Shown: positions 16,848-27,772, counted from the stretch's first letter. The stretch is DNA of 64,000 nucleotides from Marinobacter lipolyticus (GCF_018424605.1 NZ_QTKT01000005.1:1-64000), one strand, 5' to 3'. The notes: generated from the sequence alone by a model not told the origin. A program made the numbers and translations.

Positions 16848-16958
16848 AAGGTTCTCCTTTCCTTCGGTTGAGAGCGGTCAGCCGGAGTAAACCGGTGCTG
16901 GCCGCTGCTTTGGAACCCTCGGGTTGCGATGGGTTTTCTGCTTCGGTGCTCAAGGAGT

Positions 16959-16974
16959 ATCAAGAGACGTGCCA
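16959..16974 (-). promoter_or_regulatory. candidate sigma-54 (-24/-12) promoter of the DUF4168 gene
   Basis: On the minus strand TGGCAC-GTCTC-TTGAT matches the sigma-54 consensus TGGCAC-N5-TTGCW except for GA in place of GC at -12. It is about 110 nt before the start codon and points to the DUF4168 gene. Confidence 0.5.
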
Positions 16975-17055
16975 GGTTTTCTGCAATTAAAAACCTATAT
17001 AAAACAGTCGGTTGGGTTCGCTTAGCATTAAGTGTGTGTAATGCACGTTGAGGCG

Positions 17056-17088
17056 AAATGTCACATGTGGCAAAACTGTGTGACATTT
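17056..17088. promoter_or_regulatory. candidate enhancer-type inverted repeat
   Basis: AAATGTCACA (17056-17065) and TGTGACATTT (17079-17088) form a perfect 10-bp inverted repeat with a 13-nt spacer; a second near-palindrome, TGTCACATGTGGCA, overlaps its left half. The pair lies just before the kinase start and ~90 bp upstream of the candidate sigma-54 promoter, a typical distance for an NtrC-type activator. Confidence 0.5.
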
Positions 17089-17104
17089 TGTCGGAGCACA
17101 CGTC

Positions 17105-18572
17105 ATGCAACGACCGGTTATCCGGGCTCGGAAAATGTTTCGTTCCCTGCGTCTCACACTGGTTCTGAGTCTTGTGGTGCCCCTGATGGTATTCAGCGGG
17201 CTGGCCATTTACATCGGCCTTGGGGCGGTAGAGAAGGCTTTGAATGACCGGCTGCGGGAAGACCTTGAGCTGGTCGCCCGGGCGGTGAGTGGCCCCCTGT
17301 CCCGCGCCATGTCAGAGGGCGATGAGATCGTTATGGGGGAGTCACTGGAGTCGATTTTCCGCATCGGCCGGGTCTACGGTGCCTCGGTATTCGATGAAGC
17401 CGGCAATCAGGTGGCCAGTCTGGGTGTAGCAGACAGCGACGTCCGCAGCAGTGAAAGCGCGGAAAAGGTCATAGCCAGTGGCGAACTGGGTGGCGCTTTC
17501 CGGCGGGTCGATGGCCAGCCCGTGTTTTCCCAGTTTACGCCACTGGTCGCGGACAATGGCCGCATTCAGGGGCTGCTCCAGATTACCCGTAAACGCAGCG
17601 ATTTCCACAAGCTGGTGGCATCCAGCCGGCTCTGGGCGATTGTGATCTGGTCGGCGCTGTCGCTGATCGTCATTCTGGTGGTGGTGTTGGGCCATTACGG
17701 CACCGTCGGTCGCCACGTCAGCCGGTTGCTGGAAATCATGTACCGGATGAAGCCCGGCCGCTGGCGCGTTGATGAGCCTGCCGGAGGTCCCCGGGAACTG
17801 CGGCAGATCTACGAAGGGCTCCGCGACATGGGCGAGCGTATGGCCGCGGCAGAAACCGAAATCAGCGAGCGGGTGACCCGGGAGCGGGAGTTGGCCGAAC
17901 AGCTCGAATATCAGGAGAAGGTGGCCATGATTGGTCGGGTTGCCGGTGGCGTGGCCCACGAGTTGGGAGCTCCCCTGAATGTGATTCAGGGCCGGGCCCA
18001 TATTCTGCGGCGCGTGGGATTACCCGACGGGCAGCAGCGTCATCTCGATGATATCGAGCATCAGGTGGAACGGATGACACTGATCATCCAGCAACTGCTG
18101 GACTGCTTTCGCCACGTGCCGGATTCCCGACGAATCACGGATCTGGCCTCGGTGCTCAGAACAGTCATCCAGCGTATTGGCGACGATCCTAAATGCGCCA
18201 ACGCCCTTGTGGCCACCCATGGGCTGGATCAGCTGGCCCACATCAAGGCCGAGCCGACACGGCTCGAACTGGCCTGTGTGAATGTCATTCGCAATGCGTG
18301 TCAGGCCAGTAAGAGCCGGGTCCAGGTGTCGCTGATTGATGGTGGCGAGCACTGGGAAGTGCGTGTGGAGGATGACGGCACAGGCATTGATCCGGCGGTG
18401 CGCGAGCGGGTTTTCGAGCCGTTTTACAGTACCCGGCCCGCGGGCGAGGGCACCGGGCTGGGGCTGGCCGTGGTGGGCAGTGTGCTGAAAGAGCATGGTG
18501 GCTACGCGGAAGTCAGCGAGAGTGAATTTGGTGGTTGTCGTATGAGCCTGTTCTGGGCGGGGGTGAGTGGCC

Positions 18573-18583
<11 letters not shown>
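17105..18583 (+). CDS. membrane sensor histidine kinase
   Basis: A 492-residue kinase. Transmembrane helix 1 is at ~12-38 and helix 2 at ~178-200, enclosing a ~135-residue periplasmic sensor domain. A linker helix is followed by the dimerisation/phosphoacceptor domain with [21 protein letters not shown] (His285), then an HATPase domain with N-box [12 protein letters not shown]1 DDGTGID and F/G2 boxes [21 protein letters not shown]. Its stop overlaps the start of the sigma-54 response regulator by 11 nt, so both form one two-component system. A GGAG precedes the ATG at 17105. The stimulus is unknown. Confidence 0.92.
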
Positions 18584-19950
<1,367 letters not shown>

Positions 19951-19958
<8 letters not shown>

Positions 19959-20856
19959 CCAGAAGCACGCTATGCTTTACGGGCTGGCGACGGTGTTGCT
20001 GTGGTCAACCGTGGCGACGGCCTTCAAGCTCTCGCTGCGGGAATTGTCTCCGACGCAGATGCTGGCCATTGCCTGTTCGGCGTCCGTACTGGTGATGGCG
20101 CTGATCCTGATCGGTCAGGGGCGCTGGCACCTGGTGTTTTCGCTGACCAGAAGGCAATACCTGCAGTCGGTAGGTATGGGACTGATCAACCCGTGCCTGT
20201 ACTATTTCGTGCTGTTCGGTGCCTTTGATCGCCTGCCGGCCCAGGAAGCCCAGCCGTTGAATTACACCTGGGCGCTGGTGCTGGCCTACCTGTCCGTACC
20301 CTTTCTTGGCCAGCGACTGCGGCGGCTGGACGTGGTGGCCGGCCTGGTCTGCTACGCGGGGGTGGTGGTGATCGCCACCCGCGGCAATGTTCTCTCGCTC
20401 AGCTTTTCCGACCCCCTGGGTGTTGCCCTGGCCATTGCCAGCACGCTGGTCTGGGCCTCGTACTGGATCATTGCCACGCGAGATAGCCGTGATCCGGTGG
20501 TCGGTCTGTTTTTGAATTTTCTGTGTGGCCTGCCGTTTATTGTGGCGTTGTGCGCCCTGACGGATGGTTTTGACGTCAGATTCGGCATCGCCGTCGGCGC
20601 GGCGATCTATGTCGGTGTGTTTGAAATGGGGATTGCGTTTGTGCTCTGGTCTTACGCCATGAAAAAAGCGGAGAACACCTCACGGGTCAGCAATCTGATC
20701 TTTATCTCGCCGTTTCTGTCGCTGGTTTTCATTGCGGTGATTCTGGGTGAGGTGATCCTGCCATCCACCTATGTGGGGCTGGTGCTGATCATGGCCGGCC
20801 TCTGGCTGCAGCAGCGTAAAACCCGGGCCCGACTGGCTCCGCTGGAGGGGAAATGA
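19951..20856 (+). CDS. DMT-superfamily (EamA) permease
   Basis: A 301-residue membrane protein with ten hydrophobic helices in two EamA repeats (start [34 protein letters not shown]; second half from about [20 protein letters not shown]). Such carriers export or exchange metabolites; the substrate is unknown. The start codon overlaps the regulator stop (ATGACTAA) and has a GGAG upstream. Its own stop overlaps the next start as ATGA, so four genes from 17105 to 21128 read as one operon. Confidence 0.88.
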
Positions 20857-21128
20857 GCGACTGGCATCTGTATATGGTCCGTACCGCCCGCGGCGCACTT
20901 TATACCGGGATCACCACCGACGTGGCGCGGCGCGTCGCCGAACATCAGGCGGGCGCGCCCAGGGGTGCCCGCAGCCTGAGGGGCAAGGGGCCGCTGGAAC
21001 TGGTGTTCTCGGCCGCGGTGGTCGATCGCAGTGTTGCCTCCCGGCTGGAATGGCACCTGAAACAATGGCCCCGCAGCCGCAAGGAGGCACTGGTGCGCGG
21101 AGACGTTACGCTCCCTGATATTGTCTGA
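20853..21128 (+). CDS. GIY-YIG nuclease-superfamily protein
   Basis: A 91-residue single-domain protein of the YhbQ/UPF0213 kind: [27 protein letters not shown] holds the GIY-YIG-type core (LYMV ... LYTG), followed by the catalytic-type Arg and the ...[18 protein letters not shown] helix. Relatives act on damaged or branched DNA, or have unknown targets. It starts in the ATGA overlap with the permease. Its last 23 nt overlap the convergent esterase gene. Confidence 0.88.
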   Translation: MSDWHLYMVRTARGALYTGITTDVARRVAEHQAGAPRGARSLRGKGPLELVFSAAVVDRSVASRLEWHLKQWPRSRKEALVRGDVTLPDIV

Positions 21129-21999
21129 GGTGATCGGCCATGGCGTTGAGCGACTGGGTGGCGCGGTCGAGTTGCCCCGCATGCACCTGGAACACGTGCC
21201 AGAGGCTGTTGTAGATCTCCAGTGTGCAGTCAACATCCCGGCGCTGCGCTGCTTCGGCGAGCCGCCGGGCGTCATTAAGCAGGATTTCCTCGCTGCCGAC
21301 CTGAATCAGGACTGGCGGCAGGCCGCTGAGATCGCCGTACACTGGTGAGATGTAAGGGTTCGTTGGTGACTCCGTTCCGCAATAGAGTCGCGCCGCCTTG
21401 TCGATCCATCGTGGCTGCAGAACCGGTTCGCGCTCTGGAGCGTAAAGGTGTTCATGGGTCAGATCGACCCAAGGCGACATGACCGCCAGGGACGCGGGCA
21501 GGGGGCGACCCTTGTCGCGCAGCCGCATGGCCAGCGCGATGGTCAGGCCCCCGCCGGCGGAATCGCCGGCAATGGTGATTGAATTCGGGTTGTGGCCGTC
21601 CCTGAGTATGGCTTCGTAGGCCGCTTCGGCGTCGTCCAAAGCGGCCGGGTAGGGGTGCTCCGGTGCCAGGCGGTAGTCCGGGGCGATGATGGCACGGCCG
21701 CACGCTTTCGCCAGGTGACCGGTAACGCCGCGATGGGTCCTGGCGGAGCCAATGATATAACCGCCACCGTGGAAGTAGAGCACGAGGCCGGGGCCGGCGG
21801 TGCCACACTCGGAGCGGAGGGCCGGGATGCCTCCGACACTGACGGTGCTGAACCTGCAGCCGCGGGGAGGAACGGAGCTACGGTACGCCTGGGCCACGAG
21901 AGATCTTTGCAGCGGGACGGGAATCGCAGGGTGCAGCCATGGTCGAATGAGCCGGCTCATGGTCTGTCGCAGGGTGGCTTCAAGCACGCGTTGCAGCAT
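21106..21999 (-). CDS. alpha/beta hydrolase, hormone-sensitive-lipase-like esterase
   Basis: A 297-residue esterase/lipase of the HSL (family IV) type. The oxyanion block is [11 protein letters not shown], the nucleophile elbow GDSAGGG, and the acid and histidine sit in EILLNDARR and [10 protein letters not shown]. It hydrolyses short to medium acyl esters, with no signal peptide seen. The ATG at 21999 has GGAGG 5 nt upstream; a TTG one codon earlier is too close to it. Tail-to-tail overlap with the GIY-YIG gene is 23 nt. Confidence 0.9.
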   Translation of the reverse strand: MLQRVLEATLRQTMSRLIRPWLHPAIPVPLQRSLVAQAYRSSVPPRGCRFSTVSVGGIPALRSECGTAGPGLVLYFHGGGYIIGSARTHRGVTGHLAKACGRAIIAPDYRLAPEHPYPAALDDAEAAYEAILRDGHNPNSITIAGDSAGGGLTIALAMRLRDKGRPLPASLAVMSPWVDLTHEHLYAPEREPVLQPRWIDKAARLYCGTESPTNPYISPVYGDLSGLPPVLIQVGSEEILLNDARRLAEAAQRRDVDCTLEIYNSLWHVFQVHAGQLDRATQSLNAMADHLRQYQGA

Positions 22000-22130
22000 C
22001 AATTCCTCCTTGAGAATGAACAGGTTCTGCCGGTGACAGGGTGGTGTGCTAACCTATTGTCGATCGCTCAGGCGAGCAAGGGGCCCCGGGGCCATTTTCC
22101 AACACATTCATGACAAGCGTGTAACTCTAC

Positions 22131-23150
22131 GTGTACTGGAAAACAGATACCATAGAAATTCCTGATTGGGACCGGAGTTCGCTGCTGGAGCGGCTGGAGC
22201 CGTTCAATCCTGCGGCTGACCGTCAACTGAGTAACGAGATGGTCGCTTACTGCCGCTTCTACGGCCTGGATCTGTGGGTGGAACACCCGGAGGTCAAATA
22301 CCATCAGGGCTATGTCAGTGCCGGGCGGCATCAGGTGATGGTGCATTACTTCCGTTTACCGGATAGCGGCGCGAGCAAGGGGACGGTGTTCATTCTTCAT
22401 GGTTATTTCGACCATGTCGGGCTGTACAGTCAGCTGATTGACCGCTGCCTGGGGGCAGGGTTCGATGTCCTTGCCTACGACCAGCCAGGTCACGGTCTGT
22501 CCAGCGGGACGCCGGCAGCCATTGGCAGTTTTCTGGAATACCAGGCAGTACTGTCGGAGGTGATGGCGAATTTGAAGGGTAAGGTTCAGGAGCCATGGTA
22601 TGCGGTCGGCCAGAGCACCGGCGGCGCCATCCTGATCGATTACCTGCTGTCGAATCACCACAACCAGCAGACGTCGGATTTCCGCCAGGTTGTTCTGCTG
22701 GCTCCGCTGGTCAGGCCGATGGGCTGGCTGGGGGCGAAAGTGCTGCACAGCCTTGCCAAGCCGTTTTTGACCCGCTGGCGTCGTGTGTTCGGGCAGAACA
22801 GCGGCAACACCCGCTTTCTGCAGTTCCTGCGAGAGCACGATCCGTTGCAGGCGAGGGCGGTTCATGTGGACTGGGTCAGTGCCTTGCGACAGTGGGTGCC
22901 GCACATTGAGTCAGCCCGCCCGGTGAGTTTTCCGGTGACGGTGGTTCAGGGAGAAAAAGACCTGACCGTAGACTGGCAACACAATCTGCGAATCATCAGG
23001 AACAAATTTTCCTCAGTGGAGGAAGTGAGAATACCGGATGGTCGTCATCATCTGGTGAATGAAGCGCAAGATCTGCAAGCGACGGTGTTCAATACCATTA
23101 TTGACACCTTCTTGAATGACCAGGCAGGGCCTCTCTCTGAAGCCTGTTAG
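22131..23150 (+). CDS. alpha/beta hydrolase (monoglyceride-lipase/Hydrolase_4 type)
   Basis: A 339-residue cytoplasmic hydrolase. Visible elements are the oxyanion strand VFILHGYFDHVGLYSQL, the YDQPGHGLSSG block, nucleophile elbow GQSTGG, acid in VQGEKDLTVDW and histidine in IPDGRHHLVNE. This resembles lysophospholipase/monoglyceride lipase proteins. Start is GTG at 22131 without a strong ribosome site, so it is the least certain point. It is divergent from the HSL-like esterase and 25 nt ahead of the OmpA-like lipoprotein. Confidence 0.87.
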   Translation: MYWKTDTIEIPDWDRSSLLERLEPFNPAADRQLSNEMVAYCRFYGLDLWVEHPEVKYHQGYVSAGRHQVMVHYFRLPDSGASKGTVFILHGYFDHVGLYSQLIDRCLGAGFDVLAYDQPGHGLSSGTPAAIGSFLEYQAVLSEVMANLKGKVQEPWYAVGQSTGGAILIDYLLSNHHNQQTSDFRQVVLLAPLVRPMGWLGAKVLHSLAKPFLTRWRRVFGQNSGNTRFLQFLREHDPLQARAVHVDWVSALRQWVPHIESARPVSFPVTVVQGEKDLTVDWQHNLRIIRNKFSSVEEVRIPDGRHHLVNEAQDLQATVFNTIIDTFLNDQAGPLSEAC

Positions 23151-23175
23151 GAACACACAATCTCAGGAGAATGCT

Positions 23176-23832
23176 GTGAAGAAAACTGTTCTCGCTTTCG
23201 CGGTTGCGACGGTTGGTTTGGGTGGCTGCATGACCTATGACCCCTACACCGGTGAAGAGAAAACCTCCAGCGCTACAAAAGGAAGCATCATTGGTGCAAT
23301 CGGTGGCGCTGCGGTAGGCGCCGCGACCTCCAGCAGCAGTGACCGTGGCAAAGGCGCGCTGATCGGCGCGGCCGGCGGTGCTGCCGTCGGCGGCGGTATC
23401 GGCTATTACATGGACAAGCAGGAAGCTGAGCTGCGGCGGAAACTGGAAGGTTCGGGTGTGCGTGTGGTGCGCAACGGTGACCAGATTGAGCTGGTGATGC
23501 CGGGCAACATCACGTTCGACACCAATGAATCCACCATCAAGCCGAATTTCAGCAGCACCCTTGAGTCCGTGGGGCTGGTGTTGCAGGAATATGACAAGAC
23601 CATCATTCAGATTGAAGGTCACACTGACAGCACCGGTTCACAGAGCTACAACCAGCTGCTCAGTGAACGTCGCGCCGGCTCGGTACGGGATTTCCTGCTG
23701 AACCAGGGCATTGAGCCCAAGCGCACCCGCGCTGTCGGTTATGGTCCCCGGTATCCGATCGCATCCAACGATTCGGCTGCAGGACGGGAGCAGAACCGTC
23801 GGGTTGAGCTGACGCTGGTGCCGATGCAGTAA
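23176..23832 (+). CDS. OmpA-family lipoprotein with glycine-zipper segment
   Basis: A 218-residue outer-membrane lipoprotein. The GTG at 23176 follows AGGAGA and gives MKKTVLAFAVATVGLGGC with a lipobox. A glycine-zipper region follows (GSIIGAIGGAAVGAAT ... GALIGAAGGAAVGGGIGYYMD), then an OmpA-type peptidoglycan-binding domain (ITFDTNESTIKPNF ... IQIEGHTDSTGSQSYNQLLSERRAGSVRDFL ... GYGPRYPIASNDSAAGREQNRRVEL). It resembles the YiaD family and probably tethers the outer membrane to peptidoglycan. A strong terminator follows. Confidence 0.92.
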   Translation: MKKTVLAFAVATVGLGGCMTYDPYTGEEKTSSATKGSIIGAIGGAAVGAATSSSSDRGKGALIGAAGGAAVGGGIGYYMDKQEAELRRKLEGSGVRVVRNGDQIELVMPGNITFDTNESTIKPNFSSTLESVGLVLQEYDKTIIQIEGHTDSTGSQSYNQLLSERRAGSVRDFLLNQGIEPKRTRAVGYGPRYPIASNDSAAGREQNRRVELTLVPMQ

Positions 23833-23849
23833 CCGGTCCGGATGCCTTG

Positions 23850-23887
23850 AAAAAAGCCCCGTCGCATTACCGTGACGGGGCTTTTTT
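23850..23887 (+). terminator. terminator of the OmpA-like lipoprotein gene
   Basis: A GCCCCGTC / GACGGGGC stem flanked by an A-run and a T-run, 18 nt past the stop codon. Confidence 0.95.
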
Positions 23888-24003
23888 AATGCCTTCAGTT
23901 TGGCCTCCCGAGATATGTTTCCGCGCAGGAGCTGTGACCGATTATTGTTGTTTCAGATCTTCATAACTAAAAACAAGGAATGCGTGTATGACCGCCAGCT
24001 CAG

Positions 24004-24096
24004 GTGAGCGCCGCCATTCTGGAGCGGACCACCTCCAACGTGCTGGGTAACCTCGGGGAGGGGTCGCCGAACCTGCTACTGCGCGCTCCGGAGTGA
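24004..24096 (+). other. unassigned short open frame, possible gene remnant
   Basis: In the 346-nt gap before serA, a GTG-initiated frame of 30 codons (start VSAAILERTTSNVLGNLGEG) has protein-like composition, but no upstream extension (stop at 23989-23991) and no clear ribosome site. It could be a degraded gene end or a chance frame. Nothing else is seen in the gap apart from the two terminators. Confidence 0.25.
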
Positions 24097-24121
24097 CCGG
24101 CAGCGGTGATACCGCAGGCAC

Positions 24122-24156
24122 AAAAAAGCGGGAGCCGAGGCTCCCGCTTTTTTTTT
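24122..24156. terminator. bidirectional terminator downstream of serA
   Basis: AAAAAAGCGGGAGCC-g-AGGCTCCCGCTTTTTT, a long perfect stem with T-runs on both strands, 23 nt past the serA stop. Confidence 0.95.
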
Positions 24157-24178
24157 CGCCTGTTACTGACCGCAGGGA

Positions 24179-25408
24179 TCAGAACAGTACGCGACAGCGA
24201 ATAGTGCCTTTGACCTGGCGCAGCTTCTCCAGCGCCAGTTCACCGTAGGCCTTATCAACATCGACGACCACATAGCCAATGTCTTCTTTGGTCTGCAGGT
24301 ACTGGCCACACACGTTGATGCCATTCTCGGAGAACACCTGGTTGATCTCGGACATGACGCCGGGGACGTTCTCGTGAATGTGCAGCAGGCGGTGCTGATT
24401 CGGGTGCGACGGCAGCGCCACTTCCGGGAAGTTGACGGACGACACCGACGTGCCGTTGTCGCTGTACATTGCGAGTTTTTCCGCCACTTCGCGCCCGATG
24501 TTTTCCTGGGCTTCAATTGTGGACCCGCCCACGTGCGGCGTCAGGATCACGTTGTCGAATTCCCGCAGGGGCGACACGAACTCTTCGGTGTTGGACTTGG
24601 GCTCGACCGGGAACACGTCGATGGCCGCGCCCAGCAGTTTGCCGCTGCGGAGGGCATCGGCAAGTGCGTCGATGTCTACCACGGTGCCCCGCGAGGCGTT
24701 CATCAGGATGGAGCCGGGCTTCATCTGGGCGAACTGTTCGGCCTTGAACATGTATTTGGTGGCCGGTGTTTCCGGCACGTGCAGGCTGACCACGTCGGAA
24801 ATGTTCAGCAATTCCTGCAGCGTACCCACCTGGGTGGCGTTGCCGATAGGCAGTTTGGAGACCACGTCGTAGAAATACACGTCCATGCCCAGACCTTCAG
24901 CCAGTACGCTGAACTGGGTGCCGATGTTGCCGTAGCCGATGATGCCGAGCTTCTTGCCACGGATTTCGTAACTGTCCTTGGCGGACTTCAGCCACTCGCC
25001 GCGATGGGCCTTGGCGTTCTTTTCCGGCACGCCGCGCAGCAACAGGATCGCCTGGGCCAGTACCAGCTCGGCTACGCTGCGGGTGTTGGAGAAAGGTGCG
25101 TTGAAAACGGCAATGCCCCTGCGGGTTGCGGCCTGCAGGTCCACCTGGTTGGTGCCAATGCAGAAACAACCGACAGCCACCAGTTTCTTGGCGGCTTCAA
25201 ATACTTTCTCGGTGAGCTGGGTGCGAGAGCGGATCCCGACGAAGTGCGCATCGGCAATCTTCTCAATCAGGTCTTCCTCGGACAACGAGTGAGTCAGATA
25301 TTCGATGTTGGTGTAGCCTGCGGCATTCAGGGTATCAATAGCAGATTGATGCACGCCTTCCAGCAGCAGGATCCGGATTTTGCTCTTTTCGAGAGACGTA
25401 TTTGACAT
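24179..25408 (-). CDS. serA: D-3-phosphoglycerate dehydrogenase SerA
   Basis: A 409-residue NAD-dependent enzyme for the first step of serine synthesis, 3-phosphoglycerate to 3-phosphohydroxypyruvate. It shows the dehydrogenase fold with GIIGYGNIGTQFSVLAEGLGMDVYFYD (NAD-binding), FNAPFSNTRSVAELVLAQ, NASRGTVVDIDALADAL (Arg), FPVEP and LTPHVGGSTIEAQENIG (catalytic His). It ends in an ACT domain (HENVPGVMSEINQVFSENGINVCGQYLQTKEDIGYVVVDVD) for serine feedback. The ATG at 25408 has GGAAG upstream and matches the family start. It is divergent from the D-2-hydroxyglutarate dehydrogenase, a pairing known in Pseudomonas. Confidence 0.96.
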   Translation of the reverse strand: MSNTSLEKSKIRILLLEGVHQSAIDTLNAAGYTNIEYLTHSLSEEDLIEKIADAHFVGIRSRTQLTEKVFEAAKKLVAVGCFCIGTNQVDLQAATRRGIAVFNAPFSNTRSVAELVLAQAILLLRGVPEKNAKAHRGEWLKSAKDSYEIRGKKLGIIGYGNIGTQFSVLAEGLGMDVYFYDVVSKLPIGNATQVGTLQELLNISDVVSLHVPETPATKYMFKAEQFAQMKPGSILMNASRGTVVDIDALADALRSGKLLGAAIDVFPVEPKSNTEEFVSPLREFDNVILTPHVGGSTIEAQENIGREVAEKLAMYSDNGTSVSSVNFPEVALPSHPNQHRLLHIHENVPGVMSEINQVFSENGINVCGQYLQTKEDIGYVVVDVDKAYGELALEKLRQVKGTIRCRVLF

Positions 25409-25609
25409 GGGATTGCTTCCGAACCTTTCGTCACGTGAAATGACCTGGAACCAGTGATCGTCAGGCTGGCTCACAGAACAGGGGCGGTATGATACCATAA
25501 ACGCAGATTTTCACAGCGCGTCAGGTTGCCTTAATCAACTGACTGATGATTGGCCAGGCATGAGCCTTTCAGCGACCGGCCGCCGAACCCTTATGAGATG
25601 ATTAACTTC

Positions 25610-27013
25610 ATGAATTCCGAACAGATTGTCGCTTCGCTACGAGAGCTGGTTGCCGCCGGCGACGCCCCGGGTAAGGTGCTGACCGACCCGGCCGACCTGG
25701 AAAACTACGGCAAGGACTGGACCAAGATCTACCCGCCGAAACCGCTGGCCATTGTGCTGCCGAAAACCACCGAGCAGGTGCAGTCGCTGGTGAAGTTTGC
25801 CAATGACAACCAGATAGCCCTGGTGCCCTCGGGCGGCCGCACCGGGCTCAGCGCCGGTGCGGTGGCTGCCAACGGCGAAGTGGTGGTGGCGTTCGATAAC
25901 ATGAACCAGATTCTGGATTTCAGCGCCAGCGACCGCACCGTCAAGTGCCAGGCCGGTGTGGTGACCGAGCAACTGCAGACCTTCGCAGAAGATAACGGCC
26001 TGTACTACCCGGTGGATTTTGCGTCCGCCGGTTCCAGTCAGTTGGGTGGCAACCTGTCCACCAACGCCGGTGGCATCAAAGTGATCCGTTACGGCATGAG
26101 CCGGGACTGGGTTGCCGGCCTGAAAGTGGTGACCGGTAAGGGCGATGTACTGGATCTGAACAAGGATCTGGAAAAGAACAACACGGGTTACGATTTGCGC
26201 CACCTGTTTATCGGCGCCGAGGGCACCCTGGGCTTCATCACCGAAGCCACCATGAAGCTTGCCCGCAAGCCCGATAACCTGACCGTACTGGTGCTGGGCC
26301 TGAACGATCTGACCAATACCATGGACGTGCTGCAGACCTTCCAGAAGCAGATCGACCTGACCGCCTATGAGTTTTTCTCCCACCAGGCGATGGGCCATGT
26401 GCTGGCCCACGGCCAGGTACAGGCCCCGTTCGAGACCGAGGCCCCTTATTACGCGCTGCTGGAGTTCGAGGCAGTGTCCGATCAGGTGATGGACGACGCC
26501 ATGACGCTGTTCGAGCAGTGTGTGGAAAACGGCTGGGTGCTGGATGGCGTCATCAGCCAGAGCGAGACCCAGGCCCAGAACCTGTGGCAGCTGCGGGAGC
26601 GGATCTCCGAATCCATCGCGCCGCGCACGCCCTACAAGAACGACATTTCCGTGGTGGTGTCCAAGGTGCCGGGCTTCCTGCAGGAAATCGATGCGGTGGT
26701 AACCGAGCATTATCCGGATTTCGAGATCATCTGGTTCGGCCATATCGGGGACGGCAACCTGCATCTGAACATCCTCAAGCCGGAAGACATGGCGAAAGAG
26801 GACTTCTTCGAGAAGTGCCAGCAGGTCAACAAGTGGGTGTTCGAGATCGTTGAGCGTTATCAGGGCAGTGTGTCCGCCGAGCACGGTGTGGGCATGACCA
26901 AGAAGCCCTACCTGCAATACACCCGCAGTGAGGCGGAAATCGCCTATCTGCGCGGCATCAAGCAGGTGTTCGACCCCAATGGCGTGATGAACCCGGGCAA
27001 GATTTTCGACTGA
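25610..27013 (+). CDS. FAD-dependent D-2-hydroxyglutarate dehydrogenase
   Basis: A 467-residue flavoprotein of the GlcD/D-2-hydroxyacid dehydrogenase type. The FAD-binding domain has VPSGGRTGLSAGAV, GSSQLGGNLSTNAGGIKVIRYG and IGAEGTLGFITEATMKL. The C-terminal FAD-oxidase domain has WFGHIGDGNLHLNI and AEHGVGMTKKPYL with metal- and substrate-binding His residues. SerA can regenerate NAD+ by reducing 2-oxoglutarate to D-2-hydroxyglutarate, and this enzyme would re-oxidise it. The divergent placement beside serA makes that assignment better than D-lactate or glycolate dehydrogenase. The ATG at 25610 is used; an ATG at 25598 is also possible. Confidence 0.88.
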   Translation: MNSEQIVASLRELVAAGDAPGKVLTDPADLENYGKDWTKIYPPKPLAIVLPKTTEQVQSLVKFANDNQIALVPSGGRTGLSAGAVAANGEVVVAFDNMNQILDFSASDRTVKCQAGVVTEQLQTFAEDNGLYYPVDFASAGSSQLGGNLSTNAGGIKVIRYGMSRDWVAGLKVVTGKGDVLDLNKDLEKNNTGYDLRHLFIGAEGTLGFITEATMKLARKPDNLTVLVLGLNDLTNTMDVLQTFQKQIDLTAYEFFSHQAMGHVLAHGQVQAPFETEAPYYALLEFEAVSDQVMDDAMTLFEQCVENGWVLDGVISQSETQAQNLWQLRERISESIAPRTPYKNDISVVVSKVPGFLQEIDAVVTEHYPDFEIIWFGHIGDGNLHLNILKPEDMAKEDFFEKCQQVNKWVFEIVERYQGSVSAEHGVGMTKKPYLQYTRSEAEIAYLRGIKQVFDPNGVMNPGKIFD

Positions 27014-27690
27014 TGCAGGATCACATCGTTGTACTGACCGGCGCGGGTATCAGCGCCGAAAGCGGGCTTTCCACTTTCCGGGACAACGGCGGGCTGTGGG
27101 AGCAGCACAGTGTGTACGATGTGGCCACGCCCGAAGCGTTTGCCCGCAATCAGGAGCTGGTGTTGCGGTTCTACAACGAACGCCGCCGCCAGCTTCAATC
27201 CGCACAGCCGAACCGGGCCCACCGGCTGCTGGCCGAACTGGAACGGCGCTACCGCGTTACTGTGGTCACCCAGAACGTCGATGACCTGCATGAGCGTGGT
27301 GGCTCCTCCAGCGTGATCCATCTGCACGGTGAGCTCACCAAGGCTCGCAGTTCCCGCTTTCCGGAGTTGGTGTATGACATCGGCTATCGCGATATCAGCC
27401 CCGGGGACACCTGCGATCAGGGCGCCCAGCTTCGTCCTCACATCGTCTGGTTCGGCGAGGAAGTTCCGATGCTGGAAAAGGCGGCGGAGGTCGTCCGTAC
27501 CGCCGATCACCTGCTGATTGTTGGAACCTCTCTGCAGGTCTACCCGGCCGCAGGCCTGGTGTACGAAACGGACTTTGATGTGCCCATCACCGTTATCGAT
27601 CCGGGCGAGCCGGCGTCCGTCTCCCGGGCCCATATTATCCGCAAGGGTGCCTGTGAGGGCGTGGCCGAGTGGGTGGCCGGCCTGCGCTAG
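27013..27690 (+). CDS. Sir2-family NAD-dependent protein deacylase, zinc-module depleted
   Basis: A 225-residue sirtuin. NAD-binding blocks VLTGAGISAESGLSTFRD, TQNVDDLHERGG, the catalytic His in IHLHGEL, RPHIVWFGEEVP and LLIVGTSLQVYPAAGL are intact. FYNERRR keeps the Tyr-x-x-Arg pair associated with desuccinylation in CobB and SIRT5. The region that normally carries four zinc-binding cysteines (after HGEL) has a single Cys, so this is the zinc-free subtype. The start overlaps the preceding stop by one base (TGATG), so it is coupled to the D-2-hydroxyglutarate dehydrogenase. It would remove acyl groups from lysines using NAD+. Confidence 0.87.
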   Translation: MQDHIVVLTGAGISAESGLSTFRDNGGLWEQHSVYDVATPEAFARNQELVLRFYNERRRQLQSAQPNRAHRLLAELERRYRVTVVTQNVDDLHERGGSSSVIHLHGELTKARSSRFPELVYDIGYRDISPGDTCDQGAQLRPHIVWFGEEVPMLEKAAEVVRTADHLLIVGTSLQVYPAAGLVYETDFDVPITVIDPGEPASVSRAHIIRKGACEGVAEWVAGLR

Positions 27691-27772
27691 CCTGAACCTT
27701 CGGGTATTGACGCTGTCTCAGCTGCTGGAACTGGGCTACGCTCAGATGACAGTCCGATGCAGGAGGCAGGTC

